Shown piece by piece: positions 47,494-57,512 of a stretch of DNA of 64,000 nucleotides. Each line of letters begins with the position of its first letter. Within the stretch, counting starts at the first letter, position 1. Source of the DNA: Embleya sp049739465. Lineage in GTDB: Bacteria; Actinomycetota; Actinomycetes; Streptomycetales; Streptomycetaceae. A program made the position numbers and the translations under genes. A model generated the notes under the pieces. It ran no database searches, was not told the DNA's origin, and saw only the letters and a program-made list of their open reading frames with translations. The DNA lies in NCBI RefSeq assembly GCF_049739465.1, contig NZ_JBMHHY010000008.1:62001-126000 (forward strand). Reading direction: 5' to 3'.

Positions 47494-50400
47494 AGCGCGC
47501 GGAGAAGGCGCGGCGGATGGCGCGCCGGGTGGACAGCTCGCCCTGTGCCCTGGGGGGACGCGGGGTGCCGACCGGGTCGCCGGACCGACCGGCCAGATGG
47601 GCGGCCAGGGAGGCGATGGTCGGGAACCGGAACAGGGTGACCACGGGGAGATCGGGTCCGGCCGCCTGGAGCAGGCGTCGGTGCAGGCGCAGCAGGTCGA
47701 GCGAGGTGAGTCCCGCGTCGAAGAAGTGTTGTTCCGGCGCGGGGGTGCGGCCGCAGGTCTCCCGGACCGCGGCGGCGATCGTCTCCTGGAGCGCGCTCGT
47801 CGACGCGCGGCCTGCGGGAGCGGGAGGTGCGGATGCGTGCTCGGGTCGGGTCGGGTCCGGCGCGGGCAGCCGGCCGAGGTCCGGCTTGCCGTTGCGGTCG
47901 AGCGGGATCGCGGCGACCTCCACCACCTCGGGGACGGCCCAGGACGGCAGGTGGGTGCGCAGCCGCCGCTCGGCCGCCGGCCGGGCGGGCAGGTGGGTGG
48001 CGGGTACGACCACGGCCAGCAGTACGTCGGGGCGTTCGGGGTGGAGCGCGACCGCGGACTGTGCGACGGACGGCACCGCGTTCAGGACGGCCTCCACGGC
48101 GGCGGGCTCCACCCGGTGTCCGCGTACCGATACCTGTCGGTCGGTGCGTCCGCAGATCTCCACGTCGCCGTCGGGTGTGCGGCGGCCGAGGTCGCCGGTG
48201 CGGTACTCCGTTCCCGAGCCGAGCCCGTGACCGCGGACCACGACCTCGCCCAACTGGCCCACGCCCGCCGGGATGCCTGCGGAGGTGACGACCTCCAGGG
48301 TGCGGTGTCCGGCGCCGGTGCCGACCGGCACGGTGGCGCGGTTGGCCGCCCGGCCCGTCGGCTCGCGCCACCGGTGGACGGCGGCGGCCTGGGAGGTCTC
48401 CGTGCTGCCGTAGACGTTGTAGAGCCGCGCGCCGGGTGCCAGTCGCCGCAGCGACCTGGCGACGGTGTCCGTCAGCGGGGCGCCGTAACTGCTGATCCTG
48501 CGCACGCGCGGCAGGGTGCCGCCGCCGGCCGTGAGCAGTTGCGCGTGACCGGGTGTCACGTTGAGCACGGTGCAGCGGCCTTCCGCCAGTACACCCAACA
48601 GCCGTTCCGGGTCGAAGCGTTCGGCTGCGGAAGGCACGAGCACCGAGGCGCCGATGGTGAGCGGCAGCAACATTTCGCGCAGGACGGGATCGTGGCCGGC
48701 GCCTGCGAGCGCGCAGCAGACGTCCCCCGGGCCGAGGTCGAACTCCTCGGCGTACCAGGCGAACGCGGTCGCCAGGGCGTCGGCGGGGACCCGGACGACG
48801 GCGGGCTCCCCGGTGGTGCCGGAGGTGAGCAGGGCGTGGCTGAACGCGCAGGGGAAGACGGCCGGGGCCGGGTCCGCGGGCGCGGCGTCGAGCAGTTCGG
48901 CGGCATCCAGCACCGGCACCGCGGCCGTGCGCTCCTCGGGCGGGCCGCCGGGGCCGACCCGCACGACGGCCGCCGCGCCGATCCGGTCGATGGCCTCGCG
49001 ACGCCATCGCTCGGGAGTCTCGGCGTCCAGGAGAAGTACGGGACGGCCCGAGTGCCAGACGCCGAGGAGCACGATCGGGAGTGTCACGTCGCGATGCGCG
49101 ACGACGGCGATCGGGGCGCCGGGCGCGATCCGGCCCGACAGCGCGCCCGAGCAGCGCAATACCGCGTCGCGCAGCCGGCCGTACGAGTGCACGGTGCCCT
49201 CTGGGCCGACCAGGGCGGGCGTCTCGGGGGTGCGGGCGGCCCGGGCGAGGATGCCCTCGACCATCTCGCGGACCGTGATGCCCGCCGCGGCCCGCGCCGG
49301 GGGCGGCGCGGCCGGGGCGGCGGCGCCGAAGTCGGTCACCGGTCGGGTGAGGTCCCGCGTCATGGCCCGCAGCGCGGAGCGCCACTGGTCGAGCGCGGCC
49401 CGGGCGACGTCCCGCTCGAAGTGGTCTCGGGCGTGCACCACTTGGAGCCGGTACCGGCCCTGATCGCGGTGGAGGTAGAAGCCGAGGTCGAACAACGACC
49501 AGCCGACCGGCACTTCGACCGGTTCGGCGGGCGCGCCGGCGAAGCTCTCGGGCGCGGACGCCTCGCTGAGGTCGTTGAACCAGGTCTGGAAGAACGCATT
49601 GCCGAGCGCACCGCGAGCCGGGCGCAGCGCGGCGACCACCTCGTCGAACGGGACCGCGCTGTGTTCGACGCCGCGCGCGAGGCCCTCGCGTACCCGCTCC
49701 AGGGCGTCGCCGAGGCTCGGCCGGTCGCCGACGTCCAGTCGCACCGGCACGGTGTCGACGAAGAAGCCCACGGTCCGCTGGAACTCGGCGCGGTCGCGGG
49801 CGGAGGCCGCGACGCCGATCACCACATCCCCGCCGGCGGTCCAGCGGGCCAGGACCAGGGCGGCGGCGGTGAGGAAGACCATCGCCGGGGTGCAGCCGGC
49901 GCGGACGGCCAGTTCGCGGACGGCGCGGTCGTCCTCCTCGTCCAGCGTGGCCGCCGTGGCGTCGCCGGCGAAGGTGGGCACCGCGACCGGCGCAAGCGCG
50001 AACGGAAGGCCGCCCGCGGCGGGGGCATCGGCGAGGGCGGCGCGCCAGTGCGCCATGGCCGGCTTCACCGCGGCCTCGCGCCGCCGGTGTTGCAGGGCGG
50101 CGTATTGGCGGTAGTCGGCGGCCGGGGGATATTCGGGACGGCCGAGTTCCTCGCCGCCGCTTGGCCGACCGTACTCGGCGGCCAGTTCCGCCAGAAGCAC
50201 GTCCAGGGTGCGCTGGTCGGCGATCGTATGGTGCAGCGTCAGCGCCAGGACGGTGGTGCCGTCGCCGGTGTCGAGCGCGGCGACCCGGTACAGGGGCGCC
50301 CGCTGCGGATCCAGCACCGTGTCGCGGCAACGGCACAGGAAGGAGTCGATGTCGCCGGGGGCGCCGTGTTCCACCGTGACGGGGGCCGGGGTCGAGGGGT

Positions 50401-52585
50401 CGACGGTGAGTCGCAGGTCCGGTCCGTCGTCGTGCAGCGAGGCCCCGAACATGGGGTGCCGCAGCGCCACCGCCGCCACCGCGGCGGACAACGTTTCCGC
50501 CGCCAACTCGCGGTGGATCCGCAGCGCGCCCACCACGTTGTAGGCGGGGCTCTGCGGGAACATCCGGGACAGCAGCCACATGCGGCGCTGCCCGGGCGCG
50601 GCGATCGACGGGCCGGCGGGGATCTCGGGGAGGCCGTCGGGACGTTCGGCCGTGGCCACGGCGGCGCGCAGCTCGGCCAGGGTGGGGTCGTTGCGTAGGA
50701 AGTACCCGGGCGGCAGGGCGACTCCGAGTCGGTGGTGGATCTCGGCGGCCACTCGCGCGCCGAGCAGACTGTGCCCGCCGAGCGCCACGAAGCGGGCCGC
50801 CTCCGGGTCGTCGACGTCCGCGGCCTGCGGCAGCACCTCGTACCAGATCGATGCCAGGGCGTCCGGGTCGTCCTCCTCGGCCGACCGGGCCGACGGGGCC
50901 GACGGGGCCGATCCGCCCGTGCGTTCGCGCAGCAGGCGCTGCAACAGAGGCCGCCCGCCGTCTGTCCGGCCGGCCGGTGTCGCATACCGCCGGACGTTCA
51001 ACCGCTCCTCCGCGCGCTGCCGCAACAGCTTGCGGTCCCGCTTGCCGCTGCTGCCGAGGGGCAGCTCCGCGACGATCAGGAACCGGGTCGGCACATACGC
51101 GGCCGGCACCCGGCCGGCCAGGTGCTCGCGAAGCCGGCGGTCCAGGCCGTCCCCGGCCGGTGACTCGGCCTCGGCCCCGGTCGGCTGGATCCACGCGACC
51201 AGTTCCACGTCCTCGCCGACCCCGGCCGCCACCACGGTGGCCGCGGCCACCTCGGGGTGGCCGGTCAAGTGGTGCTCGACCTCCTGCGGTTCGATCCGCC
51301 GGCCGCGGATCTTCACCTGGTCGTTGATGCGGCCCAGGTACTCCAGACCACCGTCCACCACGCGTACCCGGTCTCCGGTGCGGTACCAGACGGGCACCGA
51401 CGCGTCGGCGTCCGCGGGTACGAAGGCCTGCCGGGTCAGCTCCGGCCGGTTGACGTAGCCCAGGGCCAACGGCAGTCCGCCGATCCGCAGTTCGCCCTCG
51501 TCCCCGGCGGCGACCGGCCGGCCGTCGGGGCCGAAGACACCGAGGACACAGTTGTCGACGGGCGACCCGATGAGGATCCGGTCGATGTCGGCGGCCTCCT
51601 GCGGGCAGGTCCAGTGGGTGACGTCGATGGCGGCCTCGGTGGGGCCGTACAGGTTGTGCAGCCGGGCGCGCAGGGTCGCGGCGAAGTCGCGCGCCACCGC
51701 GACGGGCAGTGCCTCACCGCTGCTGAACACATGGCGCAGCGACGCGCAGTCCCGCGCGCCGGGACCGCGCAGGAACTCGCGGAGCATGGACGGGACGAAG
51801 TGGCACACGGTGATCCGGTGTTCCCGGACGGCCCGCGCCACCAGAGCGGGATCGCGGTGCTCCTCCGGCGGGAGGAAGACGCAGGTGGCGCCGGAGATCA
51901 GCGGGAGCCACAACTCCCAGCCGGAGACGTCGAAGGTGACCGGGGTCTTCTGCAGGATCCGGTCCTTCGGCCCGATGCCGTAGGTGTCGCGCATCCACAA
52001 CAACCGGTTGCACAGCGCCATGCTCGGCAGCACCACGCCCTTGGGCGCGCCCGTGGAGCCGGAGGTGAACAGGACGTATACGGGCTGCTCCGCGGCCACT
52101 TGCGGCAGCGGATCCGTCGCGGACCCGGTGGCGTGCGCCGCGTCGCGCGACGCCTCGACCTCGACGGTCCGCAGCCCGTGTCCGGCCAGGATGGGCTCGG
52201 CCTGCGCGCCGACGAGCGCCAGTCGGCTGCCGGCGGTCTCCAGGACACCGGCCAGCCGGGCGGACGGCTCGTCCGGATCGACGGGCAGATAGGGCAACCC
52301 CGCCTTCAGGACGCCCAGCAGCGCCGCGAGCAGCCCATTGCCGCGCGGTACCGCCACCACCACCGGCACACCCTCCGGAGCCCGCTCGCGCACGGTCCGG
52401 GCCACCACATCCGACCACACGTCCAACTGCCGATAGCTGAGGACGTCCGCCCCGGAACGCACGGCCGGGCGATCCGGGTGCCGTTTCGCGACGTCCCTGA
52501 TCAGCCCCGGCAAGCCGGTCGGACAGTCCCGTATGGCCTTGGGCCCGGCCAGTTCCCCGGCTCCGGCACCCGACTCGTCTCGCAC
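47492..52585 (-). CDS. NRPS A(Ser)-T-C-A-T, likely initiating the assembly line
   Basis: A 1697-residue synthetase. A1 (about 25-520) has FTSGSTGAPKGV and the eye-aligned pocket D-V-W-H-F-S-L-I-D-K, which matches serine pockets. T1 (about 575-645) has LGGHSLLG. C (about 660-1100) has LHHTIADQ. A2 (about 1130-1590) has TSGTTGEPAVV, where the usual PKG is PAV, and GHDPVLREM in place of the FDxS loop. T2 (about 1610-1680) has AGLTSLDLL. The GTG at 52585 was chosen because AGGAG lies 8 nt upstream; the open frame extends further to 52693. As the first gene of the operon and lacking an N-terminal C domain, it probably loads Ser. Confidence 0.92.
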   Translation of the reverse strand: MRDESGAGAGELAGPKAIRDCPTGLPGLIRDVAKRHPDRPAVRSGADVLSYRQLDVWSDVVARTVRERAPEGVPVVVAVPRGNGLLAALLGVLKAGLPYLPVDPDEPSARLAGVLETAGSRLALVGAQAEPILAGHGLRTVEVEASRDAAHATGSATDPLPQVAAEQPVYVLFTSGSTGAPKGVVLPSMALCNRLLWMRDTYGIGPKDRILQKTPVTFDVSGWELWLPLISGATCVFLPPEEHRDPALVARAVREHRITVCHFVPSMLREFLRGPGARDCASLRHVFSSGEALPVAVARDFAATLRARLHNLYGPTEAAIDVTHWTCPQEAADIDRILIGSPVDNCVLGVFGPDGRPVAAGDEGELRIGGLPLALGYVNRPELTRQAFVPADADASVPVWYRTGDRVRVVDGGLEYLGRINDQVKIRGRRIEPQEVEHHLTGHPEVAAATVVAAGVGEDVELVAWIQPTGAEAESPAGDGLDRRLREHLAGRVPAAYVPTRFLIVAELPLGSSGKRDRKLLRQRAEERLNVRRYATPAGRTDGGRPLLQRLLRERTGGSAPSAPSARSAEEDDPDALASIWYEVLPQAADVDDPEAARFVALGGHSLLGARVAAEIHHRLGVALPPGYFLRNDPTLAELRAAVATAERPDGLPEIPAGPSIAAPGQRRMWLLSRMFPQSPAYNVVGALRIHRELAAETLSAAVAAVALRHPMFGASLHDDGPDLRLTVDPSTPAPVTVEHGAPGDIDSFLCRCRDTVLDPQRAPLYRVAALDTGDGTTVLALTLHHTIADQRTLDVLLAELAAEYGRPSGGEELGRPEYPPAADYRQYAALQHRRREAAVKPAMAHWRAALADAPAAGGLPFALAPVAVPTFAGDATAATLDEEDDRAVRELAVRAGCTPAMVFLTAAALVLARWTAGGDVVIGVAASARDRAEFQRTVGFFVDTVPVRLDVGDRPSLGDALERVREGLARGVEHSAVPFDEVVAALRPARGALGNAFFQTWFNDLSEASAPESFAGAPAEPVEVPVGWSLFDLGFYLHRDQGRYRLQVVHARDHFERDVARAALDQWRSALRAMTRDLTRPVTDFGAAAPAAPPPARAAAGITVREMVEGILARAARTPETPALVGPEGTVHSYGRLRDAVLRCSGALSGRIAPGAPIAVVAHRDVTLPIVLLGVWHSGRPVLLLDAETPERWRREAIDRIGAAAVVRVGPGGPPEERTAAVPVLDAAELLDAAPADPAPAVFPCAFSHALLTSGTTGEPAVVRVPADALATAFAWYAEEFDLGPGDVCCALAGAGHDPVLREMLLPLTIGASVLVPSAAERFDPERLLGVLAEGRCTVLNVTPGHAQLLTAGGGTLPRVRRISSYGAPLTDTVARSLRRLAPGARLYNVYGSTETSQAAAVHRWREPTGRAANRATVPVGTGAGHRTLEVVTSAGIPAGVGQLGEVVVRGHGLGSGTEYRTGDLGRRTPDGDVEICGRTDRQVSVRGHRVEPAAVEAVLNAVPSVAQSAVALHPERPDVLLAVVVPATHLPARPAAERRLRTHLPSWAVPEVVEVAAIPLDRNGKPDLGRLPAPDPTRPEHASAPPAPAGRASTSALQETIAAAVRETCGRTPAPEQHFFDAGLTSLDLLRLHRRLLQAAGPDLPVVTLFRFPTIASLAAHLAGRSGDPVGTPRPPRAQGELSTRRAIRRAFSAR

Positions 52586-52696
52586 GTCCCATGCTCCTCT
52601 CGCGACCCGGACCGGGCCGCCAGTCACCCTAGGAACACCCGACCGAAAGCCACAGGGGCGCTGATGAGTCCTTAACGATCTTGCTTTTCCCACACT

Positions 52697-53092
52697 TTGC
52701 CCGGGCGAGGGCCCGCCTTTTCGGACGGACCGGGACGGACTGCCGTCTCAGGCGGCGAGCCACAATTCCTCGAACCCGGCGCGTATTTCGCGCAACGGAC
52801 GACAACGCACGCCCGAGCGAAGGCTTTCGCGAGTGCCGCGGAATTCGAGGTACGTGCCTTCGCGGAATTCGCGGCGCGCCGGCGCCGTCAAGACTTTCTG
52901 ACGGGCACAGCCACGATCGGGAGCACCGGGGTCGATTCCCTGGCGACCGGATTCGTGGCGAGCCACGTCCCGTACGAGGTCGCCCAACTCCGCGCCGCCG
53001 CCCGCGCCGCCGATGCCGACGCAACCTTCGACCGGTTGCTCGGGCACCTCATCGACGGGGTCGCCGCAGTCGGCGCAACGCGGCCCGGGTAG
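52697..53092 (+). CDS. Small hypothetical protein, uncertain
   Basis: A 131-codon frame opening at TTG without a visible ribosome binding site. The second half has coding-like third-position G/C and reads as a helical segment (VPYEVAQLRAAARAADADAT, FDRLLGHLIDGV). A perfect hairpin terminator 20 bp after its stop supports a transcript ending here. The first half is less convincing and the real start may be internal, or the gene may be a remnant. No family was recognised. It is divergent from the NRPS operon, so the region before it holds that operon's promoter. Confidence 0.35.
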   Translation: MPGRGPAFSDGPGRTAVSGGEPQFLEPGAYFAQRTTTHARAKAFASAAEFEVRAFAEFAARRRRQDFLTGTATIGSTGVDSLATGFVASHVPYEVAQLRAAARAADADATFDRLLGHLIDGVAAVGATRPG

Positions 53093-53112
53093 CGCGTGGT
53101 CGGCATACGAAA

Positions 53113-53145
53113 CGCGGCGCCTCGGTCGAGTACCGAGGCGCCGCG
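53113..53145. terminator. Bidirectional hairpin terminator
   Basis: Perfect 14-bp arms CGCGGCGCCTCGGT and ACCGAGGCGCCGCG with a 5-nt loop, between the hypothetical gene ending at 53092 and the PH-domain gene ending at 53163 on the reverse strand. Confidence 0.85.
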
Positions 53146-53162
53146 TGCGCACACGATTCGGG

Positions 53163-53669
53163 TCACGGCCGGCGGGCGGCCTCGCTCGGCTCGGTGATGC
53201 TCTTCCAGTACGCGATGACTTGCTTGGACGGCTCGAACACGCCGTCCCGGATGGCGTTGTCCTGCATGCCCGCCAGGTAGATGTGCTCGGCGTTGCGGCG
53301 GTCGACTCGGACCCGGCGGACATGGATGGTCAGGCCCACGCTCGTGGGCGCGATGTCGGTGACGTCGGACCAGGGAATGAAGGTGTGGCGGATCAGGGCC
53401 CTGCCCTCGATGCCCTTGGGGGTGAGCCGGGTGTAGGACAGTCGGGTGCGCAGCACGGCGGTCGGCACCAGCACGGCCATGAACAGACCTACCCAGGCGA
53501 ACCCGTACCCGCGGCTGATGTGGCCGTTGGAGACCGAGTGCTCCAGGAAGTGCGACCAGCCCGGGCCCGCGGTCACTCCCACCAGCGCGGCGACGGCGCC
53601 GAGCGCGGGTATGCAGCAGAGGAGCCATTCCCCCCGAGTCGGGGTCGGCCGGAATTCGAGCGTCTTCAT
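53163..53669 (-). CDS. PH-domain (bPH-type) membrane protein
   Basis: A 168-residue protein. Two hydrophobic helices occupy about residues 15-35 and 55-75 (LLCCIPALGAVAALVGV, GFAWVGLFMAVLVP). A small bacterial PH domain follows with LTPKGIEGRALIRHTFIPW and DVTDIAPTSVGLTIHV. This layout is common in actinobacteria and the role is unknown. It stands alone. Confidence 0.82.
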   Translation of the reverse strand: MKTLEFRPTPTRGEWLLCCIPALGAVAALVGVTAGPGWSHFLEHSVSNGHISRGYGFAWVGLFMAVLVPTAVLRTRLSYTRLTPKGIEGRALIRHTFIPWSDVTDIAPTSVGLTIHVRRVRVDRRNAEHIYLAGMQDNAIRDGVFEPSKQVIAYWKSITEPSEAARRP

Positions 53670-53812
53670 AAGGCCAGGTTAGAGGCCTGATCGGGCCCTG
53701 TCGGCAGGTATTGACGCGTGCCTGAAAAGTCTTCCGACCTCCGGCAAACAGGACGGGTCCGACACTGCCGAGATCGGCGAGCGTTGCCGGGGTCCCCAGC
53801 GCCGGCGCGAGC

Positions 53813-54658
53813 TCAGGCCGTGCGCCGGCCGTGGAAGATGCCCCAGCTCAGTCGGCCCTGCCGGCATGCCTCCACCCACAGTGGCAGGTTGCTCAGCAGG
53901 GCGGCGAGGTAGGCCGGGCTGATCACGTCGCGGAGTTCGTCGGCCCGCCGCCGGGTCTCCTCGGTCAGCCGCACGTAGTGGGTGCGGGCCTGCTCGCTGC
54001 GGTCGTCGAAGTGCACGTGGGTCAGCCCGAGTTCGGCCAGCTCGCGCAGATAGAAGGACGGCGTGGCGAAGTCCTCGACCGCCAGGCGGGCCAACATCGT
54101 GCCCAGCGCGTCCGGCGGGGTCGCGTCGGCGGCCATCAGGTCGGTGAAGACGAGATCGCCCTTGGGGGCCAGGACCCGCACCGCCTCGCTCAGCAATTCC
54201 CGGCGGTCGCCGCTGTGACAGAACGCCTCCTGCGACCACACGACGTCGAAGTGCCCGGCGGGGTAGGGGATGTCCTGGAAGGACCCGGTGACCACCTCGA
54301 TCAGTCCGTCCAGGCCGGCCTCGACGTTGGTCGCGCGGTGCCGCTCGTTCTGGGCCTCGCTGATGTTGAGCGCGACGACCCGGCAGCCGAACCGGCCGGC
54401 CAGATACCGGGTGGGTCCGCCGTACCCGGAGCCCAGGTCGAGCACGGTACGTCCGGGCCCGAGGCGCTCGGCGACCCGCTCTGCCGCCAGCTCGACCGTA
54501 CGCCGCGAGGCGACCGCCACCGGCTCGTCCGGGGTGGTGTAGACGCCGGTATGAATGTCCTCGCCGCCCCACACCGCGGCGTAGAACCCGTCGACGTCGC
54601 TCGTACCGTAGTACCGACACGCCGCCTCGGCGGCCTTGGCCGCGCTCTCGTGACTCAT
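53813..54658 (-). CDS. Sarcosine/dimethylglycine N-methyltransferase-like protein
   Basis: A 281-residue class I methyltransferase. The signature YYGTSDVDGFYAAVWGGE and DIHTGVY near residues 15-40 is typical of sarcosine/dimethylglycine methyltransferases, which make glycine betaine using SAM. Motif I is VLDLGSGYGGPTRYLAG, followed by VVALNISEAQNERHR. The ATG at 54658 follows AAGG by 8 nt. A glycine-specific first methyltransferase is not beside it, so either another locus supplies sarcosine or this enzyme acts on a different small amine. Confidence 0.82.
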   Translation of the reverse strand: MSHESAAKAAEAACRYYGTSDVDGFYAAVWGGEDIHTGVYTTPDEPVAVASRRTVELAAERVAERLGPGRTVLDLGSGYGGPTRYLAGRFGCRVVALNISEAQNERHRATNVEAGLDGLIEVVTGSFQDIPYPAGHFDVVWSQEAFCHSGDRRELLSEAVRVLAPKGDLVFTDLMAADATPPDALGTMLARLAVEDFATPSFYLRELAELGLTHVHFDDRSEQARTHYVRLTEETRRRADELRDVISPAYLAALLSNLPLWVEACRQGRLSWGIFHGRRTA

Positions 54659-54916
54659 CGCCGCCGCCTTCGCTCGTTCGTCCCGGCCGCCGGGAGTCGT
54701 CTCCCCGGACGTACCGGACACGACGTTAGCCGGATCGGCCCCGATCGACCGGCATTTGCGAAGTTTGCCCACTCATCCACTCGGCGGCGTCCACACGTTC
54801 GGCCCACGCGCGCCGCAGCTTCGCGAGGGCGACCAGGTCACCCGTCCCGGCGGGATCTTCCCGGCGAAGTGCGCGGCCCGGCCCACGAGTTCCGCGCCCA
54901 CCCGCCGCGCGGCGGA

Positions 54917-55144
54917 TCACTCGTGCTCGACCACCGGCCACTCGTCGCCGCCCTCCCACGCCACCTGGTCCCGATCGGCGACGTCCAGGCCGAGTCGGGC
55001 CGCGAGTTCGTCCAGTTCGCGGCGGCTGTGCAACTGCCGGTAGGTGCCGTCGCCGAGCATCACCAGCCGGTACGCCTCACCCGGGCGATACGCCTCGACC
55101 ACCAGGTCGAAGCGGCCGTGCGCCTTGTCACTCATGCCTCCCAC
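54917..55144 (-). CDS. Small hypothetical protein
   Basis: A 75-residue acidic soluble protein (FDLVVEAYRPGEAYRLVM, GTYRQLHSRRELDELAARLG). The start may be GTG 55144 or ATG 55135. No domain was recognised. It is divergent from the MMPL transporter. Confidence 0.55.
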   Translation of the reverse strand: MGGMSDKAHGRFDLVVEAYRPGEAYRLVMLGDGTYRQLHSRRELDELAARLGLDVADRDQVAWEGGDEWPVVEHE

Positions 55145-55269
55145 GGTCGCGCACCCGACCCGGATCGGCGACCCGCCCCACCGGACGCGTGATCAAGGCC
55201 CCGATGCCATCCTGGGAAGCGTGCACCTCGGGCGACACCACAGCACGACCACCGGTGGAGGTGTCCGGG

Positions 55270-57408
55270 ATGGGCGGAGCGGGGAGAGCCGCGCGGCTGG
55301 TCTGTGGCCGGCGCGCCAAGTGGGTCATTCTCGTGCTCTGGATCCTGGTCCTGGTCGGAGCCGGGCCGGGGGCGAGCAAGTTGATGGGCGCGGAGAAGAA
55401 CGACGCCTCCGCGTGGTTGCCCGGCAACGCCGAGTCGACCAGGGTCGTCGACCAGTCCAAGGCGTTCCTGCCGCAAAACGTCACCGCCGTCGTGGTGTTC
55501 GCGCGCTCCTCGGGGCTCACCCCCGCCGACGATCGCACGATCGCCGCCGACGCCGCCCAACTGCGCACCCTGGCCACGCACGGCATCGCCGGCGCCCAGG
55601 TGCAGGGCCCGATCCCGGACCGGGTCACCGCGCCGCGCGCCGCGCTGATCCTGGTGCCGATCACCTTCGGCGACAGCGGCTGGAACCGGGTGAGCAACGC
55701 GGTGGACGACATCCGCGCCGTGCTGCACAACCACCCCGGCGCGGGCCTGGAGACACACATCACCGGCCCCGGCGGAGTCGCTGCGGACAGCAGCAACGCG
55801 TTCAAGGGCATCGACGGCACCCTGCTGTTCGCCGCGCTCGGCGTGGTCGTGGTGATCCTGCTGTTCACCTACCGCAGCCCGACGTTGCTCCTGGTCCCGG
55901 TGGTGTGCGTGGTCGGCGCCTTGTTCACGGCCCAGGCGATGATCTACCTGCTGGCCAGACACGCGTCGCTCGTGGTCAACGCGGAGAGCGCGGGCATTCT
56001 GACCGTCCTGGTGTTCGGCGCCGGCACCGACTACGCGTTGTTGCTTGTCGCCCGTTACCGGGAGGAGTTGCGCCGACACGAGGACCGACACGAGGCGATG
56101 GCCCTCGCCCTGCATCGGGCCGGCCCCGCGGTGATCGCCAGTGCATCGACGGTGATCATCGGCATGTTGTGTCTGCTGGCCGCCGAGATGAACTCCACCA
56201 ACGGTCTCGGACCGGTCGCCGCGATCGGCGTCGCGGTGGCGCTGCTCGCCATGTTGACGCTGTTCCCGGCGGTGTTGCTGATCGTCGGGCGGTGGATCTT
56301 CTGGCCCGTCGTCCCGCATCTGGGCTCGCCCGAGCCGACCGAGACCGGCCTGTGGGCCCGGATCGGCGCGCGGATCGCCCGTCGGCCGCGCGTGGTGTGG
56401 ATCGGTACCGTGGCGGCGCTCGCCGCGATGTCCCTCGGCCTGCTCGCGCTCAACGCCAAGGGCCTGACCTCCGCGCAGAGCTTCACCGGCAAGCCGGACT
56501 CGGTGGTCGGCCAGACCGTCCAGGCCCGCTACTTCCCGGCCGGTACCGGCCAGCCGCTCCAGGTGGTCGCCGACACGAGTGCCCTGCCCGCGGTGCGCGC
56601 CTCGCTCGCGGCCGTACCCGGAGTGGTGGGCAGCAGTGTCGGCACACCGCCGGGGGTGCCGGGCGAGGTCGCCGGGCGGTCGTACCTGGAGGCGACCCTG
56701 AGCAACGCCGCGGACAGCGGCGCGGCCCGCAACACCGTGGACGCCGCGCGCACCGCGGTCCGCGCGGTGCCGCACGCCGACGCGCTCGTGGGCGGCGGTA
56801 CGGCGGCCCAACTCGACAGCAACCGGGCCTCGGCGCGCGACGAGAAGTTGCTGATCCCGGTCATCCTGGCGGTCGTACTGGTCATCCTGGCACTGCTTCT
56901 GCGGGCCCTGGTCGCGCCGCTCGTACTGATCGCCACGGTGGTGCTGTCCTTCACCGCGGCGCTCGGGCTCAGCGCGCTGGCGTTCCGCCATCTGTTCCAT
57001 TTCGCCGCCGAGGACACGTCGTTCCCGCTGCTGGTCTTCGTGTTCCTGGTCGCGCTCGGGATCGACTACAACATCTTCCTCAGTACCCGGGTGCGGGAGG
57101 AGACCGTCCGGGCCGACACCAGAACCGGTGCGCTCACCGGCCTGGCCGCGACCGGCGGGGTGATCACCTCCGCCGGGCTGGTCCTGGCGGGCACCTTCGC
57201 GGCGCTGGCCACACTGCCGCTCGTCGGCTTCGCGGAGATCGGCTTCGCGGTGGCGCTGGGTGTGCTCCTGGACACGATGGTGGTGCGTTCCGTGGTCGTC
57301 ACGGCGCTCGCCCTGGACCTGCGCCATCGCATGTGGTGGCCGAGCGCGCTGTGGCGAAGGGAGGCGCGGGCCACGGCCGTTCGCGGCACGCCCACCGGCG
57401 GGCACTAG
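55270..57408 (+). CDS. MMPL-family (RND-type) transporter
   Basis: A 712-residue membrane protein with the two-fold MMPL layout. Helix 1 (AKWVILVLWILVLVG) is followed by a large extracytoplasmic domain, helices 2-6 with FGAGTDYALLLVARYREEL, a second extracytoplasmic domain, and helices 7-12 with VALGIDYNIFLSTRVREE. The GTDY and GIDY motifs are the proton-relay type of the family. Actinomycete members export lipids, pigments or antibiotics; the substrate here is unknown. ATG 55270 follows GGAGG by 8 nt. Confidence 0.92.
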   Translation: MGGAGRAARLVCGRRAKWVILVLWILVLVGAGPGASKLMGAEKNDASAWLPGNAESTRVVDQSKAFLPQNVTAVVVFARSSGLTPADDRTIAADAAQLRTLATHGIAGAQVQGPIPDRVTAPRAALILVPITFGDSGWNRVSNAVDDIRAVLHNHPGAGLETHITGPGGVAADSSNAFKGIDGTLLFAALGVVVVILLFTYRSPTLLLVPVVCVVGALFTAQAMIYLLARHASLVVNAESAGILTVLVFGAGTDYALLLVARYREELRRHEDRHEAMALALHRAGPAVIASASTVIIGMLCLLAAEMNSTNGLGPVAAIGVAVALLAMLTLFPAVLLIVGRWIFWPVVPHLGSPEPTETGLWARIGARIARRPRVVWIGTVAALAAMSLGLLALNAKGLTSAQSFTGKPDSVVGQTVQARYFPAGTGQPLQVVADTSALPAVRASLAAVPGVVGSSVGTPPGVPGEVAGRSYLEATLSNAADSGAARNTVDAARTAVRAVPHADALVGGGTAAQLDSNRASARDEKLLIPVILAVVLVILALLLRALVAPLVLIATVVLSFTAALGLSALAFRHLFHFAAEDTSFPLLVFVFLVALGIDYNIFLSTRVREETVRADTRTGALTGLAATGGVITSAGLVLAGTFAALATLPLVGFAEIGFAVALGVLLDTMVVRSVVVTALALDLRHRMWWPSALWRREARATAVRGTPTGGH

Positions 57409-57512
57409 ACGTTCGCCGCACCCCCACCGGCCGGAGTTAAACTGGGACAGGGCCATGGGCGCTCGGGGACGCCCGCCTGCTCGGGGCAACAGCTTCGGCA
57501 CCGGAGTGGGCC

